A stretch of 64,000 nt of DNA from Streptomyces sp. NBC_00483. GTDB lineage: Bacteria > Actinomycetota > Actinomycetes > Streptomycetales > Streptomycetaceae. Every line of letters starts with the position of its first letter. Within the stretch, counting starts at the first letter, position 1. The stretch lies in assembly GCF_036013745.1 (NCBI RefSeq), contig NZ_CP107880.1, positions 6,324,001 to 6,388,000 of the forward strand. The letters run 5' to 3'. The translations under genes were made by a program, and so were the position numbers. The notes below the pieces were generated by a model. It was given only the letters and a program-made list of their open reading frames with translations, made no database searches and was not told where the DNA came from. This document shows, one piece after another, positions 61,150 through 64,000 of this stretch.

Positions 61150-61211
61150 CCGACGCGTTGTCCATTGAGTTTGACGAATTCGAGCAGTACGCAGAGCAGG
61201 AGGCCCGCTAG
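61146..61211 (+). CDS. Possible 21-residue acidic peptide ORF
   Basis: GTG 61146 overlaps the prmC stop (GTGA), and the frame runs 21 codons to TAG 61209-61211, which abuts the ATG of the Sua5-type gene. The peptide starts VTDALSIEFDEF and contains eight acidic and one basic residue. The gene that follows uses AGGAGG inside this frame. It may be a coupling ORF that keeps ribosomes moving from prmC to the next gene, or chance. No homologue is recalled. Confidence 0.35.
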   Translation: MTDALSIEFDEFEQYAEQEAR

Positions 61212-61859
61212 ATGGCACGGCGTTACGACACCAACGACGCAGTCGACCGCGCTACCGGCCTGCGTGAAGCCGCCTCCGCAGTCCGCCGCGGCGAGCTGGT
61301 CGTGCTGCCCACCGACACCGTGTACGGCATCGGTGCCGACGCCTTCACGCCGGAGGCGGTCGGTGACCTCCTGGAGGCCAAGGGCCGTGGCCGCAACATG
61401 CCGACGCCGGTGGTCATCCCCTCGCCGAACACGCTGCACGGGCTCGTCACGGACTTCTCCGAGATGGCCTGGGAACTGGTCGACGCGTTCTGGCCCGGCG
61501 GCCTGACCCTCGTCGCCAAGCAGCAGCCGTCGCTGCAGTGGGACCTCGGCAGCACCCGTGGCACCGTCGCGGTCCGCATGCCGCTGCACCCCGTCGCCAT
61601 CGAACTGCTCACCGAGGTCGGCCCGATGGCGCTCTCCTCCGCGAATCTGACCGGCCACCCGGCACCCGAGGACTGCGACGCCGCGCAGGAGATGCTCGGC
61701 GACTCCGTCTCCGTCTACCTCGACGGGGGGCCGACGCCCGGCAACATCCCGTCATCCATCGTCGACGTCACCGGCAAGGTCCCGGTCCTGCTGCGCGAGG
61801 GCGCGCTGACCGCGGACGAGCTGCGCAAGGTCGTACCCGACCTCGAGGTGGCGAATTGA
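61212..61859 (+). CDS. L-threonylcarbamoyladenylate synthase (Sua5/YrdC type)
   Basis: ATG 61212 with AGGAGG about seven bases upstream; 215 residues. Core motifs VLPTDTVYGIGADAF, WPGGLTLVAK, VAVRMPLHP and LSSANLTGHP fit the YrdC fold. Makes threonylcarbamoyl-AMP from threonine, bicarbonate and ATP for tRNA t6A37. It has only the YrdC domain and no C-terminal Sua5 domain. TTGA overlap with the next gene indicates coupled translation. Confidence 0.95.
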   Translation: MARRYDTNDAVDRATGLREAASAVRRGELVVLPTDTVYGIGADAFTPEAVGDLLEAKGRGRNMPTPVVIPSPNTLHGLVTDFSEMAWELVDAFWPGGLTLVAKQQPSLQWDLGSTRGTVAVRMPLHPVAIELLTEVGPMALSSANLTGHPAPEDCDAAQEMLGDSVSVYLDGGPTPGNIPSSIVDVTGKVPVLLREGALTADELRKVVPDLEVAN

Positions 61860-62518
61860 CAGCCCCTGAGACGGGGCGTGGCATAGGCAACGGGTACGTA
61901 CGCACGCCGGCACTCCCCGGCGACACCTTCCGCATCCTCCACGTCAGCACCGGCAATGTGTGCCGCTCGCCGATCACCGAGCGGCTGACGAGGCATGCCC
62001 TCGCGGACCGGCTCGGCGCGCCGCTCGCCGGCGGTCTCGTCGTGGAGAGCGCGGGCACCTGGGGCCACGAGGGCGCGCCCATGGAGGCCAACGCGGAAAC
62101 GGTCCTGGCCGACTTCGGTGCGGATGCCTCCGGCTTCGTGGGCCGTGAGCTCCTCGACGACCACGTCATAAGGGCCGACCTGGTCCTGACCGCGACCCGC
62201 GACCACCGTGCGCAGGTCATCTCCATGGGCCACAGCGCGGGCCTGCGCACGTTCACGCTGAAGGAGTTCACGCGGCTCGTGCAGGCCATAGACCCGGCCA
62301 CGCTTCCGGATCCCCTGGAGTCGGGTGTGGTCGAGCGTGCGCGGTCCCTGGTGCGGGCCGCTGCCGCGCTCCGGGGGTGGCTGCTGGCTCCCTCCGTGGA
62401 GGCGGACGAGGTGTACGACCCGTACGGGGCACCGCTGCCGTTCTTCCAGTCGGTGGGCGGCGAGATCCATGAGGCCCTGGACCCGGTGGTCACGGCCTTG
62501 ACGGGCGTCAAGAAGTAG
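61856..62518 (+). CDS. Low-molecular-weight protein-tyrosine-phosphatase-like protein, catalytic Cys replaced
   Basis: TTG 61856 overlaps the Sua5-type stop (TTGA), with GAGGTG six bases upstream; 220 residues. The P-loop reads HVSTGNVCRSPITE: the family loop is VCxGNxCRSP, so the nucleophilic Cys is Ser31, while the second Cys36 and Arg37 remain. A DPLESG segment near residue 149 resembles the DPxx acid loop, and a C-terminal extension of about 40 residues exceeds the usual 150-residue family length. Probably an inactive or altered-activity phosphatase homologue, or a binding protein. Confidence 0.87.
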   Translation: MTAPETGRGIGNGYVRTPALPGDTFRILHVSTGNVCRSPITERLTRHALADRLGAPLAGGLVVESAGTWGHEGAPMEANAETVLADFGADASGFVGRELLDDHVIRADLVLTATRDHRAQVISMGHSAGLRTFTLKEFTRLVQAIDPATLPDPLESGVVERARSLVRAAAALRGWLLAPSVEADEVYDPYGAPLPFFQSVGGEIHEALDPVVTALTGVKK

Positions 62519-62559
62519 CTCCGCTCAGGCCCCCCGAAACGTTTACGCCCCATGCCTCG

Positions 62560-62607
62560 ATCCAGCCCCGCCGGCGTTTGAGGCGCGGGGTCCGGGGCGG
62601 AGCCCCG
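62560..62607. repeat. Dispersed hairpin element, type 1, copy 3
   Basis: 48 bp identical to 39620-39667, over 22 kb away. The only copy here lying between co-directional genes, about 40 bp after the phosphatase-like stop. Confidence 0.8.
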
Positions 62608-62689
62608 TGGCGTGACGCCGGGCGGGCGCAACGACGCGGATCTACATTGGAAGGCACTTACCTCCCCGACGCGAGGCCCGGAGCCGACC

Positions 62690-63952
62690 ATGCCGGTGAT
62701 GACACAACCCGCAGCCACAGCGGAGCTACTGCGGCAGGACCCCGAACTGGCCGAGATCCTCCTCGGGGAGACCGCCCGCCAGGCGGACTCCCTCCAGCTC
62801 ATCGCCGCGGAGAACTTCACGTCGCCCGCGGTCCTCGCCGCCCTCGGCTCCCCGCTCGCCAACAAGTACGCGGAGGGCTACCCCGGCGCCCGCCACCACG
62901 GCGGCTGCGAACTCGTCGACGTCGCCGAACGCCTCGCGATCGACCGCGCCAAGGCCCTCTTCGGCGCCGAACACGTCAACGTACAGGCGCACAGCGGCTC
63001 TTCGGCTGTGCTCGCCGCGTACGCCGTACTGCTGAAGCCCGGCGACACCGTCCTCGCGATGGGCCTGCCGTCCGGCGGCCACCTCACGCACGGCTCACCG
63101 GCCAACTTCTCCGGCCGCTGGTTCGACTTCGTGCCGTACGGCGTCGACGCGGAGAGCGGGCTCATCGACTACGAGCAGGTCCGCGCCGCGGCCCGCGCCC
63201 ACCGCCCCAAGGCCATCGTGTGCGGCTCGATCTCGTACCCCCGGCACATCGACTACGCCGCCTTCCGGGAGATCGCCGACGACGTGGGCGCCCACCTCAT
63301 CGCCGACGCCGCGCACCCCATCGGCCTGGTCGCCGGGGGAGCGGCCCCGAACCCGGTCCCGTACGCCGACATCGTCTGCGCCACCACGCACAAGGTGCTG
63401 CGCGGGCCGCGCGGCGGGATGCTGCTGTGCGCGGCCGAGCTGGCAGACCGCGTCGACCGGGCCGTCTTCCCCTTCACCCAGGGCGGCGCCCAGATGCACA
63501 CGATCGCCGCGAAGGCCGTCGCGTTCGGAGAGGCTGCGCGCCCCGCCTTCACCGCGTACGCCCATCAGGTCGTCGCCAACGCGCGGCTGCTCGCGGGCGC
63601 GCTCGCCGCGGAGGGCTTCGGCATCACCACCGGCGGAACCGACACCCATCTGCTGACCGTGGACCCGGCCCCGCTCGGCGTCGCGGGCGCGGTAGCGCGT
63701 GGCCGGCTCGCCTCGGCGGGCATGATCCTCGACACATGCGCGCTGCCCTACGAAGGGGGCCGCGGCCTGCGGCTCGGCACTGCCGCCGTCACCACACAGG
63801 GCATGGGTGAAGGAGAGATGGCCCGCATCGCGGTGCTCCTGTCGGGTGTCGTACGTGACGTTCTCGACGTCCGCACGGTGCGTGAAGAGGTGCGCCAACT
63901 GGCCGGAAGATTCCCCCCGTACCCCGCCTGGAACGGGGTAGGAGAGCGGTAG
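62690..63952 (+). CDS. glyA: Serine hydroxymethyltransferase-family protein, divergent
   Basis: ATG 62690 with GGAG six bases upstream; an ATG three codons later is possible. 420 residues. PLP Lys lies in ATTHKVLRGPRGG; other family blocks are LIAAENFTS, ANKYAEGYPG, and NFSGRWFDFVPYGV. But family-invariant positions differ: the RYYGG motif is RHHGG (H69, H70), HSGSQAN is HSGSSAV, and DMAHVAGL is DAAHPIGL. Thus it may be an SHMT paralogue with altered substrate rather than the housekeeping enzyme. Conserved position after the LMW-PTP-like gene and ahead of the ATP-synthase region. Confidence 0.87.
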   Translation: MPVMTQPAATAELLRQDPELAEILLGETARQADSLQLIAAENFTSPAVLAALGSPLANKYAEGYPGARHHGGCELVDVAERLAIDRAKALFGAEHVNVQAHSGSSAVLAAYAVLLKPGDTVLAMGLPSGGHLTHGSPANFSGRWFDFVPYGVDAESGLIDYEQVRAAARAHRPKAIVCGSISYPRHIDYAAFREIADDVGAHLIADAAHPIGLVAGGAAPNPVPYADIVCATTHKVLRGPRGGMLLCAAELADRVDRAVFPFTQGGAQMHTIAAKAVAFGEAARPAFTAYAHQVVANARLLAGALAAEGFGITTGGTDTHLLTVDPAPLGVAGAVARGRLASAGMILDTCALPYEGGRGLRLGTAAVTTQGMGEGEMARIAVLLSGVVRDVLDVRTVREEVRQLAGRFPPYPAWNGVGER

Positions 63953-64000
63953 AACACCCCTTGCGCCGCACCAGTGCACCTCTGGAACCGTCAGCCGTGC

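Overview
The window is a chromosomal segment of a Streptomyces (or very close relative). Base composition is very GC-rich with strong G/C in third codon positions. Many starts are GTG or TTG, Shine-Dalgarno sites match the streptomycete GGAGGTGATC, and a cvnABCD conservon is present. The gene order lysA-hom-thrC-thrB-rho-LCP-rpmE-prfA-prmC-Sua5-LMW-PTP-glyA is the actinobacterial core block that leads into the ATP synthase operon. I see no insertion sequence, prophage, integrase, CRISPR array or rRNA.

Layout. 1-5.5 kb: right-hand part of an Fxs (FxSxx-COOH) ribosomal-peptide system: the end of the radical SAM/SPASM maturase FxsB, a separate HExxH-type peptide hydroxylase, and a TIR/NB-ARC/TPR protein (FxsT). 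The peptide precursor would lie left of the window. 5.5-15.7 kb, mostly minus strand: alpha-ketoglutarate decarboxylase/dehydrogenase Kgd, an OmpR-type two-component pair whose kinase has almost no extracytoplasmic loop, a spermidine-synthase-like protein and a GNAT protein, then lon on the plus strand behind a HAIR operator. 15.7-22.3 kb: TrmB/LuxR-type regulator divergent from a secreted M4 metalloprotease, secreted GH25 lysozyme, MarR regulator, PP2C-like phosphatase. 22.7-28.4 kb: cvnABCD conservon followed by a StyA-type flavin monooxygenase. 28.7-33.3 kb: secreted NlpC/P60 hydrolase, a small unknown protein, TetR, and two different diiron proteins transcribed divergently. 33.4-38.7 kb: cell-wall block (PBP transpeptidase, SEDS FtsW/RodA, secreted SH3 protein, sensor kinase, CseA-like lipoprotein). 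38.8-43.6 kb: NERD-like protein, NHEJ pair (LigD-type polymerase and Ku), membrane acyltransferase, MarR. 43.8-47.6 kb: four-gene operon of SDR, amidohydrolase, acyl-CoA ligase and MaoC dehydratase. 47.7-64 kb: tRNA-Arg(CCG), orphan receiver, the ArgRS-derived protein NrtL, lysine/threonine biosynthesis, rho, LCP, and translation-related genes up to glyA.

How the parts work together. Several neighbouring genes serve envelope maintenance (PBP/SEDS, NlpC/P60, lysozyme, LCP, lipoprotein plus kinase). LysA, Hom, ThrC and ThrB supply lysine and threonine. The Sua5-type enzyme uses threonine for tRNA t6A, RpmE, PrfA and PrmC serve the ribosome and termination, and NrtL sits beside a tRNA-Arg gene. 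Five copies of a roughly 50-60 bp hairpin element occupy intergenic 3' ends, four of them between convergent genes.

Most interesting points: the split fxsB/HExxH arrangement with a TIR-NB-ARC-TPR partner; the ArgRS remnant beside tRNA-Arg; a phosphatase-like protein whose nucleophilic Cys is Ser; a divergent glyA; a perfect palindrome upstream of the FtsW-like gene; paired repeats before the M4 protease; a nested hairpin and 12-bp repeats before hom; and a possible 21-codon ORF between prmC and the Sua5 gene.
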